The notes below the pieces were generated by a model that did not search any database, was not told the DNA's origin, and saw only the letters and a program-made list of their open reading frames with translations. 64,000 nucleotides of DNA from Lepidurus packardi. Lineage: Eukaryota > Arthropoda > Branchiopoda > Notostraca > Triopsidae. The stretch is from positions 12,644,790 through 12,708,789 of the forward strand of contig JAKZAN010000002.1 in the NCBI GenBank assembly GCA_023053545.1. The letters are read 5' to 3'. The number at the start of each line of letters is the position of its first letter. Within the stretch, counting starts at the first letter, position 1. Below, in pieces: positions 12,272-23,834 of this stretch. Made by a program: the position numbers and the translations under genes.

Positions 12272-12509
12272 TACAATTACAGGTACATGATTCAGTTGGC
12301 AAGAATATCCGATGAGAAGAACATTAGTTATAGTTTTGGGGAAGGGGAGGGTAAGTATTATTATGTTTTCTGCAACGTTCTTAAGGCTGACATTATAAAA
12401 GCCACGATTATTGGGAAAAGCCTTTGAGCTGATACAAGTTATAATGCCTAGGACTCCATGGGAATTGTCTTTAATTATTAAAGTTCAAAGGATATAGCAT
12501 TCCTATGTT

Positions 12510-12600
12510 ACGCCGACTTTCCTACAACAATTCAAGTTTACTTTGCCATCGAGGCAATGCAAACCTCCTTTGATCGACATTCCTTCTAGCTGTCCACATA
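12510..12600 (+). pseudogene. Decayed P450 last exon
   Basis: Reads [12 protein letters not shown], then KPPLIDIPS, matching [21 protein letters not shown] of P450-1. The heme loop is missing upstream. With 12080-12165 it marks a whole P450 gene that once stood in front of cuticle gene E. Confidence 0.75.
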
Positions 12601-12910
12601 ATTAAAAAAAAATTTATTAAAAGAAAGCTTGAAGATTAGCTCTTGTAATGAAATAGAAGTATCTACATTTTTATCATTTGTATCTACATTTCTGAAGCAT
12701 CTACTGAAGCCTAAACTGGAACAGTTGTTTTCATTACTTTAATATTACTTTTTGGGTTTAGTACTGATCTTGACACCATGACTGCATGGTATTACACGAT
12801 GTAAATGAAAAAGGAAAACTTTACTAAGGAATAAATATTGTATTTCTTTACAACCACATAAATATTCAGATACGGAAAGTCATTTAGTGTTAAGCGGGGC
12901 CGTAAGCTGA

Positions 12911-13397
12911 TTAGTAGCCGGGTTTGCCGTAAGAGGGGGAATGGGTCTTGTATTCTCCGGAGTGCTGGACATCAGCAATGTAGCCGCTGTAGCCATCGAC
13001 GTAGTAGTTGACAGTCTACATAAATAACGATTATTAGTCAAACTAAAAGCGTCGAAATGACCCCAAAGATGTACTGTACCTGACGACGGCCATCGGGAAG
13101 AAGAACGTGGTAAGATCCCTTGGTGTTGTCACCGTTGCGGTTTTCTTGGTGTCCCATATCTACGTAGTGATGGTCATCCTTGACGTTCCAGTCGAAATGG
13201 TAGTTGGCTGGTCCATAGGATTCTTTGTAGTCCGAGCCCGAGTACGACGGAGAGCCGTAGGATTCCTTTTTGTACACGCTAACAGCGGTGGCGGCCGCAA
13301 CTACAGCGAGGACCAAGATGATCTATTAGGTTACAAATGAAAATTATTCGGTTGTAAGTTGTAAGTCTTGTAATATTAAATCAGTGCTTACCTTCAT
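12911..13397 (-). CDS. Cuticle protein E, chitin-binding (RR) type, second subfamily
   Basis: Nearest relative of D: exons 13392-13397, 13080-13322, 12911-13015; 117 aa. DDHHYVD replaces DDQHYVD. Signal peptide about MKIILVLAVVAAATAVS. Intact RR core and a KPGY end. The intron 1 acceptor ends ...AATAG in place of the ...AACAG seen in the other genes. Confidence 0.92.
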
Positions 13398-13782
13398 GAT
13401 TACTTAGAGATTTTTTTTTTGCTTTTGATGCTTGCTGAATGAAGCGAGAAGCTGTTGTGTGCTCTACTCAAAACCAATTCAACATATTTATACTTGATGT
13501 GCTCTTTTTCTTGGGAAATACAAACTCACTCAGCAAGGTACCACACCTTTGCAATGTCCCCAAAACGCAAAACACACATGGCGAACACTACTTTTTCCTT
13601 CGAACTTCAACTCAGAATTAGAGGTACTGTATTGACTGTCTTGGACTTGCAAAGTAGTATAGAGCAGGTTTAAATAACAACAAACCTTCGAGGGAAAGTT
13701 GTTTTCTCAGAATTTCATTGTAGTTATTATCTTTAGCCTAGTTTTAATTTAGTTTTACGTGCCTTTTTAAAAAGTATTTCTA

Positions 13783-14930
13783 CAAAGCGAAAAGCTCTGT
13801 AAAAAGACAAAAGAATCAGGCCATTTTTAAAAAATGGAATCACTTCACAATTAGTAAAAAAAAACAGTTATTACTATAGAATGAATTATATTAATCGTGA
13901 TTATTTTTTTAGAATATTTTCATTTTTATACTACTAAATTATTTTAGCAGAGAATGTTCTGTGCCTATTTTGTAGTATTGTAATTATTAATTAGCATGAA
14001 TATACGCATTTAATGAACTCTCTTAAGCATAAATACTTCAACTATCAGAGAAGTTGCAAGTCACTCTGACTTACTATATGCTTAGGACATAGACCTAGTT
14101 TCATTAGCATTAAACGATACCTCCGAGCTACGAAAGTTCCAACATAAAGAATAAAAGAAAGGAAAAATGCAGTCACTCAAGTTTTCAACATGCGTTAGTT
14201 ACCCCTTCCAGCACTTCTCGACGCAGGTCAAGTTTGCTTGGCATCCACTAACTTTGTCTCCGTCTCTTAACCTTTGTAAAACGACAAAAGAATCAGGCCA
14301 TTTTAAAAAAATGGAATCACTTCACAATTAGTAAAAAAATAAAAAAATAAAAAAACAGTTATTACTATAAAATGAATTATATTAATCGTGATTATTTTTT
14401 ATAATATTTTCATTTTTATACTACTACGTTATTTTTTAGCAGAAAATGTTCTGTGCCCATTTTGTGGCATTGCAGTTTTTTTTTTTTTTTACAAATTTAT
14501 TAAGGCGTAGGCTTTCGCCTGTTGCCAGTCTCACATTTTTACAAAAATAGGTTGTCCAAATCACTAAAGAAATTAACCATCGAACTGATGGAGTGGTGTA
14601 AGAACCACTCATGGAAGGGGGGGAAGGATTATTTCTATTGAGAGTACTGCCAGCTAACAATAAAGATTACAACTGGTCAGACTGGAAGCGGGGGAGGAAG
14701 TGAATCAAATGCAAGGAAAGACAAAGACAGGAATATACAGAAGATTCAAGGATCGCAGATTCTGACTGCCTTCAGAATGAAGGAGACTAGAAAGTTAAGT
14801 TATTGCAGTTATTAATTCGCATGAATATACGCATTTAATTAACTCTCTTAAGCATAAATACGGCAACTATCAGACAAGTTGCAGTCATTCTGACTTACTA
14901 TATGCTTAGGACATAAACCTAGTTTCATTA
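13783..14930. repeat. Direct duplication about 490 bp apart
   Basis: The block starting at 13799 (AAAAAGACAAAAGAATCAGG) recurs near 14278 and continues with matching sequence through to about 14090 and 14930. The second copy is interrupted by a 324-bp insertion. Both copies end near a shared run mentioning ACCTAGTTTCATTAGCAT, upstream of P450-3. Confidence 0.85.
14478..14801 (-). mobile_element. LINE 3' end inserted with 9-bp target-site duplication
   Basis: Comparison of the two duplicated blocks shows the insertion cleanly. It begins with a T-run (poly-A on minus) and is flanked by ATTGCAGTT at 14469-14477 and 14802-14810. The inside end carries the motif GGCAACAGGCGAAAGCCTAC followed by CGCCTTAATAAA, the kind of 3' tail found on I/Jockey-type LINEs. 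No coding domain is left, so it is a 5'-truncated copy. Confidence 0.75.
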
Positions 14931-15118
14931 GCATAAAACGATACCTCCAAGGCCAAACGAAAGGTCAAGCCTACGAAAGGCCAAACATAAGGAATAAAGA
15001 AAGGAAAAATGCAGTCACTCAAGTTTTCAACATCCACTAACTTTGCCTCAGTCTCTTCCTTAACCTTGAGGGGACCGTATACAAAACGAGTAAACTGTAG
15101 GTTGCATACGTTGCAACT

Positions 15119-17353
15119 ATGTTGGTGCCCATTATAATAACTGCAATTCTCGTCTACCTTACGTACAAGCTCAATGCCAGACCGCCCAACTTCCCTAGTG
15201 GTACTAATTATTACAATAATTCATTCATGATTAATTCATTAATTAATTCCTTAATTAATTCCTTATTCAATATTTAATTATTATTCAATAATTTATTATT
15301 CATTGAATTATCTTCTCAATACCAATTTTTGTTTTAAGACTCGATACAAATTTGACTTTTAGGACCGTGGAACTTGCCAATTGTCGGGTACTTTCCGTTT
15401 CTGACCCAGCGACCATACCTTGCTTTTCGAGATTTGTCCAAGAAGTATGGGGATATCTTTAGCGTCAATATGGGAAGTTTTCGGGCTATTGTCTTAAGTT
15501 CGTATGACATGGTTCGAGACGGTTTAAAGGAGGAAAACTTCAGTGGTCGTCCACGTTTTCCGTTCGTTAAGTTCAGATCTGCCGGTAAAGGTAAATACTA
15601 CATAGGCGCTAGAAAAAAACGAGTTTCTTGAACTTTGGATTTTTCATACTTTCTGTTTTCTTTCGGTAGGGATCATCTTCTCTGAAGGTCATAACTGGCT
15701 CGAGCTGCGACGTTTTACACTTAGAAACTTGAGAGATTTTGGATTGGGCAAGTCGAGTCTTGAACATTTAATCCAAGAAGAAATCCGGGAATTAATCGAG
15801 TCTCACAAGTGAATCTATTTTTCTAAAATATTCCAAGAAATTCTTAAAATTTGTAATAATATATTTAGTTTCGAGTAAGTGTATACTAATTCACTATGGT
15901 TTCTTGACGTATTTCAGGCAAAATGTTGGAAAGCCAATTAAACTGCACAGTACTTTCAATCTGTCAGTTCTCAATGCGTTATGGACGATTGTGACTGGGG
16001 AAAGATTCGATTTGGAGGATCCTAAGGGGAAGGCAATAGCTGCGACACTAACAAAGTACAACAATTATCCTTTTAGTTTTAGAAAAGGAATTTTGTAGTA
16101 ACAGTACATCCATTTCGGTACTAATTCTTTTGGTTTGTAGGAGTATAAGTGAGGGAGTTAGTAAACGTATATCTCAATTTATTCCGATTTTAAACATGGT
16201 AATAAAACCCCCCAAACATTCAGTCGCTTTTGCAAACGATTCAAAAGCTATGTTCAAGGTATACTTAGAACTTTTAGTTATAAAAGCCTAATAAATGTAA
16301 CGTCCTGATAATAGGAAATCATTGATGAACATAAGCGAGTACATAAAGAAGGCGATGCGAGTGACTTCATGCACGTGTTTTTGGATAGAATGCAACAAGA
16401 TGAAAAACAAGGAAAATCCACACCTTTCACTGGCGAAGATGGAAGTACAGTTGACATTATAACTTTACTTTTTGAATTGTTGAAAAGAAATAATGGGTGG
16501 TATTGCTTGCAGTGCTTAATTTGATCATCACCACAATGGACTTGTTTATTGCCGGTTCTGAAACCACGTCTACTACATTGTTGTGGGTTTTCCTACTCTT
16601 GGTAACTCACCCTGATGTCCAAGCGAAAGTACATGAAGAGTTGGATTCTGTGGTTGGCAAGGAAAGATTACCTTCTTATGATGATAGGACCAGGTTTGGT
16701 TAACTTATACCGTTTTTAGTTTCTTTACCAAGGGTTTTCGCGTTCCTATGAGTGAATTTGTTATTTAAACCTTGTTAGTATGCCGTACACCGAAGCTGTG
16801 TTGATGGAATGTCATCGGTTTGGTTCTATTGTACCCTTCGGCATTTTTCACTACGCTACAGCCGATACCAGTAACTGATTTGACAATGATTTGGATCCTG
16901 GAACTTAATAATTTTGATTTGGAAGTATAGAATTCAAAGGCTACGATATTCCTAAGGATACGATTGTTATTCCAAACATATACCAAGTCTTACGCGATCC
17001 AAAAACCTGGGAGAAACCAGACGAGTTTTACCCTGAGCACTTCTTGACCAAAGATGGCAAGGTTAAATACGTTGAACAACTTATCCCGTTTGCTATTGGT
17101 AAATTCTAAATTATGTTTTCTGTCGAATTTTGAGAACCTAACACATTTTCTTTCTCTGGTGTTTGTTTTAGGAAAGCGAATGTGTTTAGGAGATGGTTTA
17201 GCTAAGATTGAACTATTCCTTTTCGCTACTTCCTTGCTACAACAATTCAACTTTACGTTACCCGCTAACCAACCAAAACCTTCTTTGACCCCACCTCCTT
17301 CTGTTATTCTTTCGCCTGAGCCATATGATGTCGTTTTGACTCTACGGAATTAA
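15119..17353 (+). CDS. Cytochrome P450-3, CYP2 clan
   Basis: Exons: 15119-15200, 15363-15590, 15670-15808, 15918-16055, 16141-16258, 16315-16444, 16513-16693, 16779-16870, 16931-17098, 17172-17353; 485 aa. The anchor reads [17 protein letters not shown]. Conserved sites: WLELR in the C helix, AGSETT, EC(H)R as ECHR, and [12 protein letters not shown] around the heme Cys. D replaces the usual E after CLG, a mild change. Exon 6 is almost identical to those of P450-1, -2 and -4 although introns differ, hinting at conversion. It ends [22 protein letters not shown], closer to P450-4 than to P450-1. Its cuticle partner is lost apart from a stump at 17826-17907. Confidence 0.93.
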
Positions 17354-17525
17354 AGTTCTGTGGTTAAGAAGCTTATTATTCAGCTTCATCTATCTTCTAA
17401 TTGTATTCACTGAGACAGCGAGTCTATACTATGCTTACAAAGTGACAAAATACAATAGTTAGGGAAATACACTAAATAAGAAATACGTATTGTATTTAAA
17501 TATCTGGACGTACATATACAATTAC

Positions 17526-17565
17526 AAGGAATACATATTGTATTTTAATGCAATATGTATTCCTT
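17526..17565. repeat. 15-bp perfect inverted repeat
   Basis: AAGGAATACATATTG at 17526-17540 is the reverse complement of 17551-17565, with a 10-bp loop. It lies between the P450-3 stop and a decayed P450 exon. One arm resembles the 3' flank repeat GAATAAATATTGTATTT common to this array. Confidence 0.75.
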
Positions 17566-17662
17566 ATTACCAGCCGAATAAGCGAAACTTTCTTTGATTC
17601 CACCTCCTTCGGGTATCCTTTCGCCTCAGCCATATGATGTCGTTTTGACTTTACGGAATTAA
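17566..17662 (+). pseudogene. Decayed P450 last exon behind P450-3
   Basis: Nucleotides match the last 95 bp of exon 10 of P450-3 and P450-4, including the terminal TTTACGGAATTAA, but a frameshift after the ACCAGCCGAATAAGCG stretch breaks the protein. It follows P450-3 as the remnants at 2780 and 8622 follow P450-1 and -2. Confidence 0.85.
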
Positions 17663-17825
17663 GAATCTAAGGTTACAAATCTTAATAATCTTCTAGTATT
17701 CTGTAATTAGATAGTGAGTCTATGGTAAGCATTTCTAGCAACATAAGATTTAACGAATTGCGTTATGTATGGAATAAATATTGTATTTATTTTCCAACAC
17801 ACTAGCATTCGTACATTAGTATCGT

Positions 17826-17907
17826 TCAGTATTGAGCACGGGCAACATAGGCGGGTTGGTAAGCGGGCTTGGCGTATGCGACAGACGCAACGTAGGCGGG
17901 TTTATAG
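17826..17907 (-). pseudogene. Truncated cuticle gene 3' end
   Basis: The minus strand reads YKPAYVASVAYAKPAYQPAY, then VARAQY and a stop: the tail of a long-type cuticle protein. Upstream, at about 17908, it joins directly to P450-type leader sequence (compare 15047-15070), so exons 1 and 2 and the chitin-binding domain are gone. It marks the breakpoint that produced P450-4. Confidence 0.8.
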
Positions 17908-17983
17908 GTATGCGGTCTCTTACTTAACCTTGACGGGATCGTTTATATAAACGCGTAAACTCTAGGTTGTTTACGTTCCCACT

Positions 17984-20177
17984 ATGTTGGTGCCCATTAT
18001 AATAACTGCAATTCTCGTCTACCTTACCTACAAGCTCAATGCCAGACCGCCCAACTTCCCTAGTGGTAATAATTTTTAAAATAATTTATTATAATTAACA
18101 CAAGTTTAAACTTGCGTGAATTATCTTCTCAATACCATTTTTTAAGACTCGGTACAAATTTGACTTTTAGGACCGTGGAACTTGCCAATTGTCGGGTACT
18201 TTCCGTTTCTGACCCCCAGACCATACCTTGATTTTCGAGATTTGTCCAAGAAATATGGAGATATCTTTAGCATCAATATGGGAAGCTATCGGACCATTAT
18301 CTTAAGTTCGTATGAAATGGTTCGAGACGGTTTAAAGGAGGAAAACTTCAATGGTCGTCCACCTTTTCCCTTCAATCAGTTCAGATCTGCCGGTAAAGGT
18401 AAATACTACATAGGCGCTAGAAAAACGAGTTTCTTGGAATTTGGATTTTTCATACTTTCCGTTATCTTTCGATAGGTATCATCTTCTCTGAAGGTCACGC
18501 CTGGCTGGAACTGCGACGTTTTACACTTAGGAACTTGAGAGATTTTGGATTGGGCAAGTCGAGTCTTGAACGAGTAATCCAAGATGAAATTCGGGAATTA
18601 ATTGAGTCCCACAAGTGAATATTATTTTTCTAAAATATTCCAAGAAATTCTAAAAATTTGTAATAATATATTTAGTTTCGAGTAAGTGTATACTAATTCA
18701 CTATGGTTGCTTGACGTATTTCAGGCAAAATGTTGGAAAGCCAATTAAACTGCACAGTACTTTCAATCTGGCAGTTCTCAATGCGTTATGGACGATTGTG
18801 ACTGGGAAAAGATTCGATTTAGAGGATCCTAGGGGGAAGGCAATGCTTGTGACACAAACTCAGTACTACAATTATTTTGTTAGTTTTAGAAAAGGAATTT
18901 TGTAGTAATAGTACATACATTTCGGTAGTAATTGTTTTTGTTTGTAGGAGTATACGTGAGGGAGTTACAAAACGTATAGCTCAGTTTATTCCGATTTTAA
19001 GCAGGGTAATGAAACTTCCCAAACATACAGCCGCTTTTGTAAACGATTCAAAAGCTATGTTCAAGGTATGCTTATAACTTTTAGTTACAATAACCTAATA
19101 ATAGGTAATAATAATAATAATAAGGTCCTAATAATAGGAAATTGTTGATGAACATAAGCGAGTACATAAAGAAGGCGATGCGAGTGACTTCATGCACGTG
19201 TTTTTGGATAGAATGCAACAAGATGAAAAACAAGGAAAATCTACACCTTTCACTGGCGAAGATGGAAGTACAGTTGACATTATAACTTTACTTTTTGAAT
19301 TGTTGAGAGGAAGTAATGGGTGGAATTGCATGCAGTGAATAATTTGATCGTCGCCACAATGGATTTGTTTACTGCCGGTTCTGAAACCACGTCTACTACG
19401 TTGTTGTGGGTTTTCCTACTCTTGGCCACTCACCCTGATGTCCAAGCGAAAGTACATGAAGAGTTGGATGCAGTGGTTGGCAAGGAAAGATTACCTTCTT
19501 ATGATGATAGGACCAGGTTTGGTTAACTTCTACCTTTTTAGTTTCTTTACCAAGGTTTTCGCGTTCCTATGAGTGAATTTGTTGTTTAAACCTTGTTAGT
19601 ATGCCGTACACCGAAGCGGTTTTGTTGGAATGTCAACGGTTTGGTTCTGTAATACCCACAGGCCTTTTTCACTACGCTACAGCAGATACGAGTTACACAT
19701 TTTACAATGATTTAGACCCTTAGACTTAATTTTATTCTGGTAATTACAGAATTCAAAGGGTATGATATTCCTAAGGGTACTTTAATTATACCAAATATAT
19801 ACCAAGTCTTACACGATCCAAAAACCTGGGAGAAACCAGACGAGTTTTACCCTGAGCATTTCTTGACGAAAGATGGCAAGGTTAAATACGTTGAACAACT
19901 TATCCCGTTTGCTATTGGTAAATTCTAAATTATGTCTTCTATTTTTTCGAATTTTGACAACCTAACAAATTTTCTTACTCTGATGCTTGTTTTAGGAAAG
20001 CGAGTGTGTTTAGGAGAAGGTTTAGCTAAGATTGAACTATTCCTTTTCGCCACTGCCTTGTTACAACAATTCAACTTTACGTTACCTGCTAAACAACCAA
20101 AACCTTCTTTGACCCCTCCTCCTTCTATTATTCTTTCGCCTCAGCCGTATGATGTCGTTTTGACTCTACGGAATTAA
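17984..20177 (+). CDS. Cytochrome P450-4, CYP2 clan
   Basis: Exons: 17984-18065, 18171-18398, 18476-18614, 18725-18862, 18948-19065, 19138-19267, 19336-19516, 19600-19691, 19750-19917, 19996-20177; 485 aa. WLELR, TAGSETT, ECQR and [12 protein letters not shown] are all intact. Intron 5 contains a small ATA/ATAATA expansion near 19105-19125. The first exon is identical in protein to that of P450-3. The 5' flank begins only about 75 bp upstream, at the junction with the truncated cuticle gene, so it may use a shortened promoter. Confidence 0.93.
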
Positions 20178-20378
20178 GAATTTGAGGCTAAAAAGCGTAG
20201 TAATCTTCGAGTATTATGTGATTAGACAGTGAGTCTATGGCAAGCATTCTTAGCAGCAAGAGATTTAGTATAGATTTCTATATATATGTGTATGGAAATA
20301 TCCAAATATATCAAAATTTATATGGAATAAATATTGTATTTATCTTCCAACACACTAACATTCGTACATTAGTTTCGT

Positions 20379-20546
20379 TTAGTATTGAGCAGGAGCAACA
20401 TAGGCGGGTTGATAAGCGGACTTTGCGTACGCAGCGGGTTGGTAGGCGGGCTTGGCATAAGTAGCGGGAGCATACGCCTTGTAGTCACCAGAGTACTGGA
20501 CATCAGCAACATAGCCGCTGTAGCCATCGACGTAATAGTTGACAGT
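20379..20546 (-). other. Lone intact cuticle terminal exon (possible alternative last exon of gene F)
   Basis: Preceded by a good acceptor (TTTTCGTAG) it reads TVNYYVDGYSGYVADVQYSG and so on for 55 codons, ending PAQY and a stop, with no break. There is no exon 1 or 2 in front; upstream lie non-coding sequence and then cuticle gene F on the same strand. Exon 2 of F ends in phase 0, so splicing to this exon would give a 137-aa protein with a short tail. The mirror-image case occurs at 41765-42010. It could instead be a dead fragment not yet decayed. Confidence 0.7.
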
Positions 20547-21002
20547 CTACGAAAAGAGACCGATTCTTAATAAAAATAGTCCAAATCAAGCGAGTAAAAT
20601 CTCCGAAAATGTTGAATTAAGTCTATACAACTACAGTTAGAACTAGGTGGCGTTAAGCTGTAGTATTGTGGCTTCGTACCGCTTCTGTTTCCCGCAGTAT
20701 GGCAGCACTGCGGGAGTGAGCCATTCGGCCACTCTAAATTCACAGGTGAAGAATTTAAGTTATTTTCTTGCATTCTAAAATACGCTGCAAAGTGAAGTTA
20801 GTGTGTCTGAATTTGTTATAATAAAAGCGCACAATGTTTCTGGTTATCGGCAACAATGACAAGTAAGGTAAGGGATGGATAGACCTTTGAGAGTACTGCA
20901 GTTCAATAGTAAAGAAACGGTAGCTATAAGGTATTTGTGTTTGTAATGTATTATAAAAATCTAAACATTTCATGCTTCGAGCTCACAGAGCACATAGTTC
21001 TC
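20547..21002. other. Spacer between lone exon and gene F
   Basis: Holds a conserved non-coding block also found after genes L (41306-41764) and M (45149-45500), including the hairpin at 20691-20714. If the lone exon is used, this block is part of its intron. Confidence 0.7.
20691..20714. other. Conserved hairpin, left-arm copy
   Basis: CCCGCAGT and ACTGCGGG form an 8-bp stem around an 8-nt loop. The same stem occurs at 41596-41619 and 45444-45467, where only the loop varies. Flanking bases are also conserved among the three. Confidence 0.75.
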
Positions 21003-21693
21003 TTAATACTTAGCGGGGGCAACATAGGCGGGTTGGTAAGCGGGTTTGTAGGAGGGTGGTTGGTAAGCAGGTTGGTAAGCGGGCTGTGCGTACGCAACGG
21101 GGGCAACGTAGGCAGCGGGTTTGTAGGCGGGTTGTTGGTAAGCGGGTTTGTAGGCGGGCTGTGCGTACACAGCAGGAGCGACGTAGGCAGCGGGTTTGTA
21201 GGCGGTTTGGTAGGCGGGCTTGGCATAGGTAGCGGGAGCGTACGCCTTGTAATCACCGGAGTACTGGACATCAGCAACATAGCCGCTGTAGCCATCGACG
21301 TAGTAGTTGACAGTCTACGAAAAGAGACCGATTGTTAATAAAAAATAGTCCAAATCAAGCCGAAAAAATGTTACCTGGCGACGACCATCGGGGAGATCGA
21401 CAAAGTAAGATCCCTTGGTGTTGTCACCATTGCGGGCTTCTTGCTGGCCCATGTTCACGTAGCTGTAGTCATCCTTGACGGCCCAGTCGTAGTTGTAGTA
21501 AGCTGGGGCATAGGCCTCTTTGTAGGAAGGACCGTAGGCCGGGGTGGCATAGGTTTGCTTGTTGTACACATCAACGGCGGAGGCTGCTGCGACAAAAGCG
21601 AGGACCAGGAAGACCTTTTTAGGGTGAAATACAATAATTAGCCTTTACCTTCTTAGTCGTAGTTACTCTCTTTAAAGTCACTCTTACCTTCAT
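21003..21693 (-). CDS. Cuticle protein F, RR type with PAY-repeat tail
   Basis: First gene of the long subfamily. Exons 21688-21693 (ATG AAG), 21375-21614, 21003-21314; 185 aa. Signal peptide about MKVFLVLAFVAAASA. The chitin-binding domain includes YNYDWAVKDDYSYVNMGQQE and KGSYFVDLPDGRRQTVNYY. From about residue 115 the protein becomes repeats of KPAY, QPAY, YVAPA and YAQPAY, ending APAKY. Shares QQEARNGDN with gene L. TATAAA lies at 21787-21792 on the minus strand. Differs from H and G in tail length. Confidence 0.92.
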
Positions 21694-22093
21694 GTTGGGA
21701 TTTGAAAGGATTTTCTTTGCTTGAAAGTTGCTTGCTGGGGGAAGCTAGAAGCTCAATTGTGATAGTTTCAGACTGGGCTTTCCAGTTTTATACTCTCAGG
21801 GAACGAGAATTCCTTCACACTCTTCAGTCAAGGAGCTAACCACACCCTCGATATCTTACCTCCACTGTACCATGACATGTTTGTGTTAGGCTGGAATCCT
21901 AGATCTGGATCGACGGGAGGGTTTGGGGGGTAAATATCGCTTTTAGTCAACTTATTCAAAACGTCGTCCCGACCAATGCTTATTCTCCAGTGACTCCAGT
22001 GACTTTATCATTATTCTCCAGTGAATTTTCGAGTTTTTTTTTTTTCGTTATTCTTTTATGCACATTCAGGCAAAAAGAGGTAAAAAAGCGAAA

Positions 22094-22112
22094 GTGATTC
22101 CTATAGAATCGC
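22094..22112. promoter_or_regulatory. GTGATTC dyad upstream of gene F
   Basis: GTGATTC-CTATA-GAATCGC, an almost perfect inverted repeat about 400 bp upstream of the F start. Positional counterparts lie at 25000-25018, 34690-34708, 37496-37514 and 40174-40193. No known factor is assigned. Confidence 0.4.
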
Positions 22113-22544
22113 AAGTGTAGTGAATTAACATTGAATTAGCACTCAGCAGCACATACTGCATAAATTAAACAGGCTAATTTGAAAAGAATTTATTTTTTAG
22201 GATTCAAATCTATTAGCAAAATTATGATTAAATAACCTTGTAAATTTTATAGAATATTTTGAATATTTATCTTAATAATATTAAATGTATAATTATACGC
22301 TTAGTTTCCTGACATATTTATATTAATATACTTAATCATAACTATTTTAATTTTAAAATTTTTTTAAACTATTCCTAGAAGCAAAATACATGATTAGATA
22401 CGGAAGAACAGTACTTTCTATGAATCAAATCATATGGCGTTTGTCAGAATTAGAAAGGATCTATTTTGTAGTAAAATATAGGCAGATTGATATCGTGAAT
22501 TTTTAATTCAACGCTCAAAGCGTTAAAGCGTTGAGACAAGATCG

Positions 22545-22710
22545 GTAGAGGTATAGGACGAATGGTAATCCAGAAGCAAGGACGTTTTGGTAGTGACCGA
22601 CCCCAGAAGGCAATGTGAACTTAAAATGTAGAAAGGTCGTTTAACTGAAAAGGAAAGGAAAATTGGAAAAAAAACTTTCTCCTAAGCATTTTGCTCTAGT
22701 TCGTAAATCT
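22545..22710 (-). pseudogene. Decayed P450 last exon in left arm
   Basis: On the minus strand TGCTTAGGAGAAAG matches the CLGES heme-loop DNA. It is followed by TTCCTTTCCTTTTCAG, a CTACATTTTAAGTTCAC stretch (LLQQFKFT) and CAAAACGTCCTTGCTTCTGG (QPKPSLIG). The frame is lost throughout. It lies upstream of gene F in the same orientation. Confidence 0.7.
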
Positions 22711-22974
22711 GAAAAAACTACGGGTATAGAAACAGGTGCTCATTCCCTTCCACTTAATGAAGTTGTCAAAAGAAGTATAATACGCGTTCAAGTTATCTAG
22801 TTTCAAATAACGCTCATCCTGAGTCTAATGTTCTTTACTTTCACGAATCTTCCAATAGATACTGCAATACAAAACGTATCCTACAATACATATATCAAAG
22901 TTCTGCAATACAAAGCGTAAGTCCTTCAACAGTACATAATGTACAAAGTACTCATACAATGTATATACGTACTC

Positions 22975-23400
22975 ACACTGCCTACATAAGTACTTGGATA
23001 ATACACATAATGTACAACATAATGTACAAAGTACAACATAATGCACAAAGTACAACATAATGTACCATGTACAACATAATGTACAAAATACAACATAATG
23101 TACAAACTACAACATAATGTACAATGTACAACACGACAACATAATGTACAAAGTACAACATAATGCACAAAGTACAACATAATGTACCATGTACAACATA
23201 ATGTACAAAATACAACATAATGTACAAACTACAATATAATGTACAATGTACAACACGACAACATAATGTACAAAGTACAACATAATGCACAAAGTACAAC
23301 ATAATGTACCATGTACAACATAATGTACAAAATACAACATAATGTACAAACTACAACATAATGTACAATGTACAACACGACAACATAATGTACAAAGTTC
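22975..23400. repeat. Tandem repeat of TGTACAACATAA type, left arm
   Basis: About 19-bp units such as TACAACATAATGTACAAAG are arranged in higher-order blocks of about 117 bp repeated three times. The inverted equivalent is at 36265-36660. Simple unexpanded forms of the flanking sequence exist at 25770-25930 and 33790-33950. Long open frames across it (YIMLYFVHYVV repeats) are artefacts. Confidence 0.95.
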
Positions 23401-23834
23401 TCATAAAATGTATATACGTACTCACACTGCCTACATAAGTACTTGTATAATGTACATAAATATTCGTACACTATTCGTGAGTTGTCATAGAAGGTACATA
23501 AGTACTTATACAAACGACATAAGTTCTCAAACAAGGTACGTCATTACTCCGTATTCTGACTTTCAAAGGGGTAACCGAGTTGGCAAAAAATACAAGCCGC
23601 AGTAGAGCCACGAGTAGCGGCGAGGGTTACCGACCACTATCGGTAAAAGGGAGCGATGGATGACATTAATAATTCCCTTGCTATCGCCAGAAAATGAAAC
23701 GGATCGTATAGAGATTGTAGGAAAAACTTTTCGTTGGAAGTAAATAACTAATTAACAGGGTAATGTTTTGTTTTTTAATGTATTACATAATATAGCATCC
23801 AAAAATCAAAGCTCACAGAGCGTATATCTTTCTC

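Larger units (their letters stand above)
11423..12910. other. Spacer between cuticle genes D and E
   Basis: Contains the D promoter, AT-rich DNA with an alternating ATATACAT-type stretch near 11930-11975, two decayed P450 exons and a small retroelement tail (all listed separately). No intact gene. Confidence 0.6.
13398..15118. other. Spacer with internal duplication before P450-3
   Basis: Contains the E promoter, a duplicated block (13783-14090 and 14270-14930) and one retroelement insertion within the second copy. No intact gene; the frames at 13439-13673 lie in the promoter region of E. Confidence 0.6.
21694..23834. other. Spacer between genes F and G
   Basis: Reading on the minus strand from G to F it holds the 3' end of G, an A/T-rich block, the TGTAC tandem repeat (22975-23400), a decayed P450 (22545-22710), AT-rich DNA, the GTGATTC dyad (22094-22112) and the F promoter. 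Homologous to 24558-26250 and to the right-arm spacers in reverse. Confidence 0.7.

Noticed and set aside
20937..21338. Gly/Val-rich 133-aa open frame opposite the tail of cuticle gene F (and equivalents opposite G-M)
   Set aside because: Antisense shadow of the PAY repeats in exon 3. It appears in every copy because the repeat has no stop on the other strand.
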